Positions 14,596-21,503 of a DNA stretch of 33,944 bases are shown piece after piece (within the stretch, counting starts at the first letter, position 1; the number at the start of each line of letters is the position of its first letter). The notes under the pieces were generated by a model. It was not told the DNA's origin, made no database searches, and was given only the letters and a program-made list of their open reading frames with translations. Made by a program: the position numbers and the translations under genes. Location: the IMG/VR virus record IMGVR_UViG_3300038825_000273, positions 1 through 33,944 of that record. One strand, given 5' to 3'. The DNA comes from a virus.

Positions 14596-14994
14596 TTATC
14601 TATATAAGTCCATTAGTTTAGTACATAGTTCATTGTGATAGTTTCTATATTCTTTGTCTACTTCTATTAATCCTTTTATTTTACTAATAGAATGCAAAGC
14701 TGTTGCATGATCTAAGTCGAATACTTGCCCAATCTCTGTCAGGGTTATTCTTCTAACTTCGCGCCTTAAAAAGTATGCAGTAAATTGTTTAGCTCTTATT
14801 ATCTGAGCTTGTCTATTCTTTGCCTTAATCTTTTCTAGTGGCACATCAAAATATGCAAATATTATTCTGCATATATTGTCTATATGTTTATCGTGATTTA
14901 AATACATTTGTTTGTGTTTTCTGTAGAGTTCTTCGTCTACTGTTCTTAAATAGGCTTTAATTCCTTTGTCCGTTAAATAGTGGGCTTGATACAT
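14596..14994 (-). CDS. DnaA domain IV-like DNA-binding protein, 132 aa
   Basis: The second half (about residues 63-130: QIIRAKQFTAYFLRREVRRI, TLTEIGQVFDLDHATALHSISKIKGLI) carries the DnaA C-terminal helix-turn-helix and the signature DHATALHSISKI, equivalent to the DHSTVIHA-type motif that reads DnaA boxes. The AAA+ ATPase of true DnaA is absent, and the first 60 residues are an unrelated helical region. Such stand-alone domain IV proteins occur in Bacteroidota phages. It could mark the phage origin or interfere with host initiation. It lies near the repeat-rich gap that I propose as origin. Confidence 0.85.
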   Translation of the reverse strand: MYQAHYLTDKGIKAYLRTVDEELYRKHKQMYLNHDKHIDNICRIIFAYFDVPLEKIKAKNRQAQIIRAKQFTAYFLRREVRRITLTEIGQVFDLDHATALHSISKIKGLIEVDKEYRNYHNELCTKLMDLYR

Positions 14995-15005
14995 AGTTTT
15001 TAGTT

Positions 15006-15395
15006 TTAAAAATTTCTTTTACCTTGATTTGCATCACGCAGACCGCCCTTTGAACGCGCTTCTTTATGTTTTATTTTTCTATGTTCTGCTAGGTTTGAAT
15101 ACTTTTTTATCTTTTCAAAGTGTCTTTTCGATTTATACGACATATTAGAATTGTGTATTTCATTTAATTCATAATTTAATTCTGGATTTTTACCAGGCTT
15201 TTCAATTCTAAAATCTTCTGGAATATTTATTTCGTCAAGAATTTCATCAACGAAAGTTATTTTATCACAAGTAAAATAATAAAATCTCAATATCCTGTGC
15301 TGTTGCCTTATTAATAAATCGCCAACTCTCATATCATAATACCTTCCAAATTTAAGATAGGATTTCTTTGTTAATGTTCTTAGTAATGTTATCAT
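15006..15395 (-). CDS. Hypothetical protein, 129 aa
   Basis: A basic protein; a compact beta-rich part (MRVGDLLIRQQHRILRFYYF, then ITFVDEILDEINIPEDFRI) is followed by a basic tail (SKRHFEKIKKYSNLAEHRKIKHKEARS) that could bind nucleic acid. The upstream start overlaps the previous gene by 44 nt; Met22 at 15332 lies 20 nt past that gene's stop, fits the beginning of the compact domain and may be the true start. Set in the recombination cluster; function unknown. Confidence 0.6.
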   Translation of the reverse strand: MITLLRTLTKKSYLKFGRYYDMRVGDLLIRQQHRILRFYYFTCDKITFVDEILDEINIPEDFRIEKPGKNPELNYELNEIHNSNMSYKSKRHFEKIKKYSNLAEHRKIKHKEARSKGGLRDANQGKRNF

Positions 15396-15600
15396 AATGT
15401 TTTATATAAGTAAATAAGTTTATGTCTGTGTCTATTAATATTAATTTTCTGTTAAAGTGTTTCTCTAGCCATTTACCATGTTTATTGTACCAGTCTAAGG
15501 CTTCTCTTTTAGTTTTGTAGTATCTAGAGTACTCCTCTAGTCTGCCTTTCTCATTTCTCACTTTATAAATATAGGGTTTATCTCTATCCTCCTTTCTCAT
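15352..15600 (-). CDS. Hypothetical protein, 82 aa
   Basis: An 82-residue protein that begins MRKEDRDKPYIYKVRNEKGR and includes YYKTKREALDWYNKHGKWLEKHFNRK, an aromatic and basic helix pair. The start overlaps the exonuclease stop by 4 nt (ATGA), linking it to the recombination genes. It has no catalytic motif and I do not recognise a family. Confidence 0.65.
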   Translation of the reverse strand: MRKEDRDKPYIYKVRNEKGRLEEYSRYYKTKREALDWYNKHGKWLEKHFNRKLILIDTDINLFTYIKHYDNITKNINKEILS

Positions 15601-16241
15601 TCGCTTAGTATTGGTTGTTTGTTTAAAATAGAATCTTTGTACTCATTGTAGAACTCTCTACAGTCTTTTACTCTTTGAGCTATAAGTTCCTCCTTTTCTG
15701 TATCCCTTTCAAAACTAATAGTAGTAACTCTTAAAAATGGATCGTGTTTATCTACTTTGTGTATATCCCAGTTATCCCATTCTTTTAATAAGTAGTCAGG
15801 AGTACTAACCATGCAGTAAGCAAGTTCTGCTTTAGGCTTATCGTAAAGCCACATATATGACCTAAGTTGCCATTCGTATCCAGTTTTAACTGCGTCAATA
15901 TCTTCAGGAGATGCAGGGAATGTCTCTAAACTCCAAGAGCTTTTAATGTCTATTATTTTATCCTCTGCGTTTATATCACATTCTCCTGTTATAAACTCGT
16001 TCTCTAGCCTTTCTGTGTTCTTTAGATATAAAGTGCCATGTACCTCATTGTAAAGGTCTATAGAGGTGTCCTCCATGTCTATACCTTTGGTTAAGTATTT
16101 ACTGTCTATTGTAGACTTGTAGCCGAATAAGTCCTCTTTTACTAATTCCTTAATATAGGTCTTGCAAGTTGCTGACAATACCTCTGTCTTTTTTCTAGGG
16201 TTTGTCATAATCTTTCCTAGTGCTGAACTTCTAATTTTCAT
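15597..16241 (-). CDS. YqaJ/lambda-exonuclease-like recombination nuclease, 214 aa
   Basis: A PD-(D/E)xK nuclease. GIDMED gives E57, GECDINAEDKIIDIKSSWS gives D89, D98 and K100, and WQLRSYMWLY near residues 123-132 is the usual helix after the active site in YqaJ/lambda Exo family proteins. These degrade one strand of duplex ends to expose 3' single strands for an annealing protein; the ERF gene two positions upstream would be that partner. The 214-residue length is normal. Separated from ERF by one short coiled-coil gene. Confidence 0.88.
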   Translation of the reverse strand: MKIRSSALGKIMTNPRKKTEVLSATCKTYIKELVKEDLFGYKSTIDSKYLTKGIDMEDTSIDLYNEVHGTLYLKNTERLENEFITGECDINAEDKIIDIKSSWSLETFPASPEDIDAVKTGYEWQLRSYMWLYDKPKAELAYCMVSTPDYLLKEWDNWDIHKVDKHDPFLRVTTISFERDTEKEELIAQRVKDCREFYNEYKDSILNKQPILSE

Positions 16242-16258
16242 AATTTTAGTTTTATTTG

Positions 16259-16426
16259 TTATTTCTTTATATAATAGTTTTCTAATTCAAAAGCGTGAGA
16301 CTTTTCTAATTGTTCTATGCGAGTCTGCTGCGCCTTGACTAAACCTTTGTATGCTTCTATAGTGCTTTCTAGTACTATTATTCTTTTCTCTGCTGTTTCT
16401 AGTTCGTTTCTTAATATAGTCTCCAT
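16259..16426 (-). CDS. Short coiled-coil protein, 55 aa
   Basis: ATG at 16426, TAA at 16259-16261. The whole protein (METILRNELETAEKRIIVLE, continuing to about residue 50) shows heptad-like spacing of L, I and V, i.e. a continuous coiled coil. It lies between the ERF and exonuclease genes, with its start one base from the ERF stop. It could bridge or regulate those two proteins; that is inference from position only. Confidence 0.6.
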   Translation of the reverse strand: METILRNELETAEKRIIVLESTIEAYKGLVKAQQTRIEQLEKSHAFELENYYIKK

Positions 16427-16427
16427 G

Positions 16428-16952
16428 TTATTTAGCTTTTAGTTTTTTACCCATTTCCGTAACTCGGCTATGTTGATCTTTTGTTAAGTCAAAGTCTTTT
16501 ATTATAGTTCTTAAATCTCCTATACTAGCCTTTAGCATCATTCCCGAAAGGTTGCCGTCTGTTATCTTTTCTTTTTGCTTAGGCTCTTGAGTACCGCAAG
16601 CATCTACATCCTTGTCTGTGATAAGTCCTAGTATAGTAGAAAGGCTATATCTTCTCAAGTAAGTTACTCCACTTCCTAAAGTTTGATAGTCATTCATTCC
16701 TTTAAGAGTTACGTGTGGAATGTCTGAGCTGCTTTGTATTTGCTCTCCGCTTTCTACATGGAATACTGTAGTAACTAAACTACGTGCGTCTAAATTTTGA
16801 TAGAAGCCTAAGCCATGTTTTTTTAATAGTGGTTTAATTACTTTGAAAATAGAATTAAGGTTTGAGTAAGTGTAGTTAAACCCTTTTGTTTCTTCGTGGA
16901 TAGTTGGCACTTCATTTTGAAAGTCTGCCAATGCTTTGAATAAATTTTTCAT
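16428..16952 (-). CDS. erf: ERF-family single-strand annealing protein, 174 aa
   Basis: The N-terminal 120 residues match the ERF superfamily (PF04404): LFKALADFQNEVPTI, then FNYTYSNLNSIFKVIKPLLKKHGLGFYQNL, GEQIQSSSDIPH, and GSGVTYLRRYSLSTILGLITDKDVDA, where the GS.xTYxRRYxLxxxLGLxxDxDxDA pattern is diagnostic. The C-terminal 45 residues are helical and variable. ERF proteins anneal complementary single strands during phage recombination and genome circularisation; the matching exonuclease is encoded just downstream. Overlaps the upstream gene by 4 nt. Confidence 0.93.
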   Translation of the reverse strand: MKNLFKALADFQNEVPTIHEETKGFNYTYSNLNSIFKVIKPLLKKHGLGFYQNLDARSLVTTVFHVESGEQIQSSSDIPHVTLKGMNDYQTLGSGVTYLRRYSLSTILGLITDKDVDACGTQEPKQKEKITDGNLSGMMLKASIGDLRTIIKDFDLTKDQHSRVTEMGKKLKAK

Positions 16953-17134
16953 TTGTTTTCGTTTTTATGTTTATTAATTAGTTTCTGTTCTATTGCTTCG
17001 CGTTCTGTCGCGTGGTGTGAGATGTCTTTAATAGTGTAAGTTCCATTATCCCAAAAATCAGTAGTAAATACTTCGTAAAGGTCTTTATTTATTTTTTGCA
17101 TCTCATGTAGTGAGTGGGTTAGTTTTACTTTCAT
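16949..17134 (-). CDS. Hypothetical protein, 61 aa
   Basis: A 61-residue protein starting MKVKLTHSLHEMQKINKDLY, with an aromatic centre (FTTDFWDNGTYTIKD) and a charged C-terminal helix (EREAIEQKLINKHKNENK). Both ends overlap neighbours (TAATG upstream, ATGA downstream), so it is read in one operon with ERF. No family recognised. Confidence 0.65.
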   Translation of the reverse strand: MKVKLTHSLHEMQKINKDLYEVFTTDFWDNGTYTIKDISHHATEREAIEQKLINKHKNENK

Positions 17135-17313
17135 TAGTTAAATTTTAATTGTTTGGCCATTAATAAAGCTCCTACTAAAATATAGGAGTACTCGTGTCCT
17201 TCTCGTTTGTACTTTTCTTTAAAGGTCTTAATCATTGACTCAATAGCTACACATTGAGACTCTGTTTTTAATGTTGCAATACTTTTGCAAATTTTGTTAA
17301 ATGATGTTTCCAT
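17134..17313 (-). CDS. Hypothetical helical protein, 59 aa
   Basis: ATG at 17313, TAA at 17134-17136 overlapping the next ATG. Residues METSFNKICKSIATLKTESQ and VAIESMIKTFKEKYK form two amphipathic helices, followed by YSYILVGALLMAKQLKFN, a mildly hydrophobic helix. First gene after the terminator at about 17.4 kb, so it opens the recombination operon. Similar short phage proteins exist without known function. Confidence 0.6.
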   Translation of the reverse strand: METSFNKICKSIATLKTESQCVAIESMIKTFKEKYKREGHEYSYILVGALLMAKQLKFN

Positions 17314-17399
17314 AGTGTTATAGTTTAAAAGTTTTCAACAATATTAAATAGAACTTTTGGAATAAAAAAATTTTGAAGGACTTTTTTTTAATTAGGCAC

Positions 17400-17431
17400 A
17401 AAAAAAAGAGCTAACAAATGAATGTTAACTC
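17400..17431 (-). terminator. Intrinsic terminator upstream of the recombination operon
   Basis: GAGTTAACA and TGTTAGCTC (17408-17431) make a 9-bp stem with one U-G pair and a TTCATT loop, followed by eight T residues (17400-17407). It ends transcripts from the metallophosphoesterase unit, or very short transcripts from the box at 17463. Confidence 0.85.
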
Positions 17432-17462
17432 CCTTTCCAAACTAAACTAAACTACGAAAGTT

Positions 17463-17473
17463 CAAATATACTA
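17463..17473 (-). promoter_or_regulatory. Promoter-like box TAGTATATTTG, 30 nt before a terminator
   Basis: Copy of the TAKTATATTTG word just after the stop of the 60-residue gene. Transcription from it would meet the terminator after about 50-55 nt, giving a very short RNA, unless the terminator is conditional. The remaining gap to 17313 is AT-rich with no further gene. Confidence 0.5.
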
Positions 17474-17481
17474 CTTTTATT

Positions 17482-17664
17482 TTAGTTACTCTTTTTAATA
17501 TTTATTTCTTTTGCTCTTTCTATAATATAATTATCAACTTCAATCTCTGCTTGTGTGTACATTCTTACCATTTCCTCAAAGCTGTGCATAATGTCGTGAG
17601 GGTCTTGGATCGGAAAGTAAGTACTGTACTCTATTTCGTCATCTGAAAGCTCTATCCTTGTCAT
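17482..17664 (-). CDS. Hypothetical acidic protein, 60 aa
   Basis: A 60-residue acidic protein (MTRIELSDDEIEYSTYFPIQ, then HDIMHSFEEMVRMYTQAEIEVDNYIIERAKE). Probably two helices. Its ATG overlaps the metallophosphoesterase stop (ATGA), so it is the second gene of that two-gene unit, which the terminator at 17400-17431 closes. No family recognised. Confidence 0.65.
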   Translation of the reverse strand: MTRIELSDDEIEYSTYFPIQDPHDIMHSFEEMVRMYTQAEIEVDNYIIERAKEINIKKSN

Positions 17665-18695
17665 TTAAAATAATGTGTTAATCGTGCTATTTGTCCGTTC
17701 TCTTTATGATGTATAAAACCTTCTATCGCTTGTTTAGAAACATAACCGTTTCTATCGTGCCAACTATCCGCAGGAGATGGACTTCGTAAACTTTCTACAG
17801 TTACTCCTATGTAGTCCTTTGCGTTTTTATGGTGTACATGATGAGTATAAACATAACGGTAGTCTGTTTCACTCCAGAGTATAGGTCTTTCGGTTGCCAT
17901 TAGTAAAGGTAGGTCTTGGTTCTTTGCTCCATCGCCATGAGTCGTACCTATTAAATTTTTATGGTATTTAAAGTATTTACGGTGTGCTATACTACAATCA
18001 AAAGTTATGTTTTTACAATGTCGAAAATGTGTTTTAATTACATCAGCTAAAAAGAACCCAGTCATGTAATCGTGATTACTAGGGTTAAAAGTAAAGTGTA
18101 CATCTGCAATCTGAATAAGCTGCTCAATAACCTCAACATACAACCTCTTAGCATTTAAAAAGTTCTCATACCACATCCCATCTGTATCCTGAGGAGTTCC
18201 ACTTGTAGTATTTCTTTTAGGCGTGTCTGTATGCAGTATGTCGTTTCCTGCTATAAAGTTAATCTTGTCAATATTAAACCCACTAGACTTGTCTAAGATG
18301 CCTTGTACACCCTCCTTTACTTGTCTAACTGCTATCTGTTGATTGTATTCTTTGCCTGTTTCTAATATAGAGCATAGCTTACCTACATGAATATCTGCAG
18401 GATCTAACACTAATAAATGCCCGTCCTTTGACTTGCTTCGCTTTATAGTTGGGTACTTTGGAGAGTATTCTTGTAACTCTTTTATTAAGTCCTCAGCAAA
18501 TTTGTTTTTTGCTTCTGTTTTAAAGTTAGGGTTTTTAAAGAATAGACTACTCTTATCTGTTTTGAACCATCCATGTTTAACATCGTCGGGGTTTATCCCT
18601 GCTGATATACTCTCTTCTTTTATTCGTCTGTAGTTTTGGATAAGGTCAAATTCATCTTTCTTTAGTCGTAATCTTCGAGCGTTTCTGTTTTCCAT
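17661..18695 (-). CDS. Calcineurin-like metallophosphoesterase, 344 aa
   Basis: Metal-dependent phosphoesterase of the exonuclease-like type. The metal ligands appear in order: DPADIHVGK (D98/D101, H103), GND (150-152), PSNHD (205-209, a variant of GNHD), THGDGAKNQDLP (H253) and THHVHH (284-289). The first 90 residues are a charged N-terminal region absent from the core fold. Similar proteins are frequent in Bacteroidota phages, generally placed with DNA metabolism, but the substrate is not known. The start follows a promoter-like box by 5 nt, making this the first gene after the lysis block and possibly the first early gene. Confidence 0.85.
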   Translation of the reverse strand: MENRNARRLRLKKDEFDLIQNYRRIKEESISAGINPDDVKHGWFKTDKSSLFFKNPNFKTEAKNKFAEDLIKELQEYSPKYPTIKRSKSKDGHLLVLDPADIHVGKLCSILETGKEYNQQIAVRQVKEGVQGILDKSSGFNIDKINFIAGNDILHTDTPKRNTTSGTPQDTDGMWYENFLNAKRLYVEVIEQLIQIADVHFTFNPSNHDYMTGFFLADVIKTHFRHCKNITFDCSIAHRKYFKYHKNLIGTTHGDGAKNQDLPLLMATERPILWSETDYRYVYTHHVHHKNAKDYIGVTVESLRSPSPADSWHDRNGYVSKQAIEGFIHHKENGQIARLTHYFK

Positions 18696-18700
18696 AGTTG

Positions 18701-18711
18701 CAAATATACTA
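18701..18711 (-). promoter_or_regulatory. Promoter-like box TAGTATATTTG at the lysis/early boundary
   Basis: Copy of the TAKTATATTTG word, in the 20-nt gap between the spanin-like gene and the metallophosphoesterase gene. It ends 5 nt before the ATG, so the message would be leaderless, exactly the geometry seen at 7019-7029. Confidence 0.65.
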
Positions 18712-18715
18712 AAAA

Positions 18716-19141
18716 CTAAGCTACATAATTTCTCCTCAAAACAACAAAGAACAAAGCAGCTAGTATTACAATTAAAACTATCATATACCTATTATCCTTT
18801 TCTATTACTTTGACCTTATCGACTGGCACTAGTACCTCTTTTACAATAGTGTCTCCTTTACATTCGACCTCGTGGTATATCTCTTGTCTCAGGGTGTCGT
18901 AAAAGTACCTTAAAAAGACTTTCTCATTGTTTACTACAATAGTACTATCATGCTTTATTATAGTCGCTGTAGTGTCGTGTATATAACTTTCTATTATAAC
19001 AGTATCAACTACCTTGATAGTGTCCTTTATAACTAAGCCATGCTTATAGGCATAGTTCTCTGCTCTCTTTACTTTACGGTTAAGTCTGTTTTGTGGATTG
19101 CAGGATATTAAAAAAATACATATAAGTAGTATTATTCTCAT
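18716..19141 (-). CDS. Unimolecular-spanin-like lysis lipoprotein, 141 aa
   Basis: The N-terminus MRIILLICIFLISC has a lipoprotein signal with lipobox L-I-S-C (C14), which would place it in the outer membrane; the C-terminus has one transmembrane helix (about 116-135, MIVLIVILAALFFVVLRR), which would span the inner membrane. The middle is beta-rich with repeated D-T/V pairs (IKDTIKVVDTVII, GDTIVKEVLVPVDKVKVIEK). A lipobox plus C-terminal helix in one polypeptide is the design of unimolecular spanins such as T1 gp11. Its place as last gene of the lysis cassette agrees. Overlaps the upstream gene by 4 nt. Confidence 0.75.
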   Translation of the reverse strand: MRIILLICIFLISCNPQNRLNRKVKRAENYAYKHGLVIKDTIKVVDTVIIESYIHDTTATIIKHDSTIVVNNEKVFLRYFYDTLRQEIYHEVECKGDTIVKEVLVPVDKVKVIEKDNRYMIVLIVILAALFFVVLRRNYVA

Positions 19142-19317
19142 TTTTTAGTAAGACCTATTAAACTATCTTTAGCTCTAAGTAATAAGATGCCTAGTGCAGC
19201 TACTGCTCCTGCTTCTGTTTCTGTATGCCCTTTGCTTATGTATAAAGATACTGCTATACTTAGGATAGTTAAACCCATTAAAGTTGTTACTATTCCTGTT
19301 TTAAATAATCTTTCCAT
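19138..19317 (-). CDS. Small membrane protein of the lysis cassette, 59 aa
   Basis: ATG at 19317; TGA at 19138-19140 overlaps the next start. It begins MERLFKTGIVTTLMGLTILS, has a first membrane helix (about 7-27), a short HTETEAG turn and a second hydrophobic helix (about 37-48), then RAKDSLIGLTKK. Size and topology fit a holin or antiholin, and I recall similar proteins next to lysis genes in Bacteroidota phages. The gene sits between the amidase and the spanin-like lipoprotein. Function is inferred from topology and place. Confidence 0.6.
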   Translation of the reverse strand: MERLFKTGIVTTLMGLTILSIAVSLYISKGHTETEAGAVAALGILLLRAKDSLIGLTKK

Positions 19318-19325
19318 TGTGTTTA

Positions 19326-19940
19326 TTATAAATTGTTAATCATATTAAAATGTACCTCCGCAATGTCTATTCTACCTTGCTCTGATAATAAGAACTTTTT
19401 ACATTCGCGCTCATTTGTCATAAAGAAATTTTCAGAAAGTATTGCAGGGCATTTAGTGTGCTTTAAAACATAAAAGTTAGCTTCTTTGTCAGGGTCTCCA
19501 TCGGAGTAACTTTTCCTAAACTTTTCGCCTTCCCATTTCTTCTCAGCTTCTTTATATAGCTTAGTCGCATACATATCGCTTTTTGTTTCTCCTATTGAGG
19601 TATAAACCCCCCACCCATGAGCAGACTCTTTGCTAAAACCGTTTGAGTGAATAGATATATAAAGGCAGTTAATAGCTCCGTACTTTTTGCAGTACTCGTT
19701 TGCTTCTTTTACTCTGTCTCTTAGCGAAATGTCTTTTTGACTATCTGCTATTTTGTGTACTGTATATCCTGCCTCAACTAGCAATAAGTAAAGTATATCT
19801 CTTATCTGGCGGTTTCCTACACCTTCAAAATACTGAGAACCATCATCCCATTTTGGAGAACGCTTGCCTGATGTTTGATATTTTCCATCTATAATACCTC
19901 CATGCCCTGCATCTAATAGTATAACTAGTTTTTGTTTCAT
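19326..19940 (-). CDS. Endolysin: N-acetylmuramoyl-L-alanine amidase (Amidase_3), 204 aa
   Basis: Cleaves the lactyl-amide bond of peptidoglycan. The zinc ligands are H13 (DAGHGG), E39 (YFEGVGNR) and H98 (SIHSNG), and the catalytic glutamate is E170 (SENFFMTN), all in the order of the Amidase_3 family. The fold fills the 204 residues, with no signal peptide and no binding domain, so export needs a holin. Its ATG shares one base region with the end of the holin-like gene upstream (TAATG-type overlap), and a small membrane protein and a spanin-like gene follow. Confidence 0.95.
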   Translation of the reverse strand: MKQKLVILLDAGHGGIIDGKYQTSGKRSPKWDDGSQYFEGVGNRQIRDILYLLLVEAGYTVHKIADSQKDISLRDRVKEANEYCKKYGAINCLYISIHSNGFSKESAHGWGVYTSIGETKSDMYATKLYKEAEKKWEGEKFRKSYSDGDPDKEANFYVLKHTKCPAILSENFFMTNERECKKFLLSEQGRIDIAEVHFNMINNL

Positions 19941-20254
19941 TACTTGTTTATTAAAATGTCTAACTTTCCGTTAATTGTGGATATGCCTATTTTTACTTCG
20001 TTAATCTCAGCATTAATAGTATTGAATTCTTGTTTAGTTTTTTCCTCTGTCTTTTCAAACCTAGAGTGAATACCTGAGAACTTCTTAAACATTACCGACT
20101 CGTTTTTCTCTATGTCTTTTCGCATCTGTTTTATTTTTTCCTCTTGGCTTTTGTCACTCATTACCATCTTCCAGTAAAAGCCTAAAGCAGACCCAACTCC
20201 CACAACTATGTAAATAACATCCTTTAAAATAAAAGTTGCCTCCATCCCCTCCAT
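19940..20254 (-). CDS. Holin-like membrane/coiled-coil protein, 104 aa
   Basis: One N-terminal transmembrane helix (about 8-30, ILKDVIYIVVGVGSALGFYW) is followed by a long charged coiled coil (about 33-100). This topology resembles XhlA-like holin-associated proteins. The gene overlaps the amidase start by one base. The start at 20254 is preceded by a weaker copy of the late element (20255-20287); a second in-frame ATG at codon 4 is possible. It could be a holin or a membrane anchor helping the endolysin; no test from sequence distinguishes these. Confidence 0.65.
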   Translation of the reverse strand: MEGMEATFILKDVIYIVVGVGSALGFYWKMVMSDKSQEEKIKQMRKDIEKNESVMFKKFSGIHSRFEKTEEKTKQEFNTINAEINEVKIGISTINGKLDILINK

Positions 20255-20287
20255 TCTGTCTATTGTTTAAATTGTTTCTATTGGTTC
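20255..20287 (-). promoter_or_regulatory. 33-nt late start-codon element, weak copy 4 (before lysis genes)
   Basis: The inner part, ACAATAGACAGA directly before the ATG at 20254, matches copies 1-3 in 10 of 12 positions; the outer TACAA word is degenerate (about half the bases agree). It lies partly over the end of the upstream gene. Weaker than the other copies. Confidence 0.4.
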
Positions 20288-20515
20288 ACTCCATGCAGGC
20301 GTATTCATTAATTCTATCGCTTCGCTATGCGTGTATATTCCAACTGGTATAACTGTACCATCTGCAATAAAAGTAGGCTCGTATCCCTCTTGCCATTTAA
20401 TTACAAATTGAGTGTTATCTAAAGACTTTCTAATAGTTTCGCGTGATGTTTCCTCTATCTGTGTAAAGTCTATTAAGTCTAAATCTTTTATGTCTATTAC
20501 TGCGTATGTTCTCAT
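20267..20515 (-). CDS. Conserved phage protein, 82 aa, function unknown
   Basis: An 82-residue protein starting MRTYAVIDIKDLDLIDFTQI. It contains RKSLDNTQFVIKWQEGYEP and a closing YTHSEAIELMNTPAWSEP. I recall similarly built proteins beside tail-fibre and lysis genes in Bacteroidota phages, without assigned function. It directly adjoins the LamG protein gene, so it may be a virion or chaperone-like partner. Confidence is in the gene, not in a role. Confidence 0.65.
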   Translation of the reverse strand: MRTYAVIDIKDLDLIDFTQIEETSRETIRKSLDNTQFVIKWQEGYEPTFIADGTVIPVGIYTHSEAIELMNTPAWSEPIETI

Positions 20516-21211
20516 TTAAGGTACATTTGTAGAGTAAGATACTCCGTTAATTAAAGTTCCATTGTTTCCACCGCTTCCACTATCTATTGCAGTTGTTCCC
20601 ATTCCTTCCTCGAATCTATACCATGATATAGGACTAAGGTCTGTTAAGTCTGTTGGTGCTGCTGAAATGCTTATTATTTCTGTTGGTGTTAATGTTCTGT
20701 CGAAATATGATACCTCATCAACTATCCCGCTAAAATGTTCTGTACCTCTTTTGCTTATCAAACAGTTATTTGTGTTAGCTAATACTGTTCCCGTTATTGC
20801 AGTTGGTGTACCTTGCTGCATTCCGTTAATGTATATAGCTATATTGCTACCGTTGTATATGCATATAATATTGTACCAAGTCGACAACGTCGGAGTAAAT
20901 ACGTACTCTGTTACTTTAGCTACCCCTCCAGTAGTGGAGATGTAAAACTGTAATTTAGTACTGCTATACCTTACAATGTAATTAGTCACTCCGCTAAACC
21001 AATTACTAACAATAGGGTTATTTCCCGACAATGAGCTAAAATTAGCCCACATTGAAATACTAAATGCAGATGCCCCAGAAAACTTAGTACTTCCCGTATC
21101 AATATAATCGCCCACTCCATCATATTCAGTGGAATAAGTATTGACGAAAGGTGCGCCACCGCCTGCGCCTACTACTAGACCGCTATTATATCTATATCCG
21201 TATCCGTACAT
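20516..21211 (-). CDS. LamG/concanavalin-A-like virion protein, 231 aa
   Basis: After a glycine-rich leader (GYGYRYNSGLVVGAGGGAPF), residues about 25-185 form a LamG (Laminin_G_3) jelly roll: STEYDGVGDYIDTGS, FSISMWANFS, TWYNIICIYNGSNIAIYINGMQQG, and the closing FSGIVDEVSYFDRTLTPTEI. Such domains bind carbohydrates and are common in phage tail-fibre or capsid-decoration proteins. A C-terminal 45-residue piece (ISWYRFEEGMGTTAIDSGSGG) is the start of a second LamG-like motif cut short. A host-glycan adsorption role is inferred. Confidence 0.8.
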   Translation of the reverse strand: MYGYGYRYNSGLVVGAGGGAPFVNTYSTEYDGVGDYIDTGSTKFSGASAFSISMWANFSSLSGNNPIVSNWFSGVTNYIVRYSSTKLQFYISTTGGVAKVTEYVFTPTLSTWYNIICIYNGSNIAIYINGMQQGTPTAITGTVLANTNNCLISKRGTEHFSGIVDEVSYFDRTLTPTEIISISAAPTDLTDLSPISWYRFEEGMGTTAIDSGSGGNNGTLINGVSYSTNVP

Positions 21212-21215
21212 AGAC

Positions 21216-21491
21216 CTATTTTAAGATAGCTACTACTGAGCCACTAGTTAAAGTTATTGCGCTAAAGTAGTCTCCTTTTTGTGGTGTTATTAGTACTCCT
21301 GCCTTTACTCCAGTTGCAGGGGTTGTGATATAATCTGCTAGTACATCCGTAGCATCGTCTCCATTTACCTCTAGTCTAGCTATTACTGTGTCCTCTGCTA
21401 CGTAATAACTATCTGAATTTAGTACTTTCTCTGCTGTGTCGTTTATTACTACGACTCCGTTAATTGCTATTAGTTCTCCTGAGTTTGTCAT
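21216..21491 (-). CDS. Small virion-type beta protein, 91 aa
   Basis: A 91-residue protein rich in beta strands (NGVVVINDTAEKVLNSDSYY, VIARLEVNG) that ends GDYFSAITLTSGSVVAILK, a closing segment I know from short structural proteins in Bacteroidota phages. No signal peptide or membrane helix. It lies 4 nt before the LamG protein gene, so a decoration or fibre-base role is plausible, unproven. Confidence 0.6.
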   Translation of the reverse strand: MTNSGELIAINGVVVINDTAEKVLNSDSYYVAEDTVIARLEVNGDDATDVLADYITTPATGVKAGVLITPQKGDYFSAITLTSGSVVAILK

Positions 21492-21503
21492 TTTATTTAT
21501 TTA

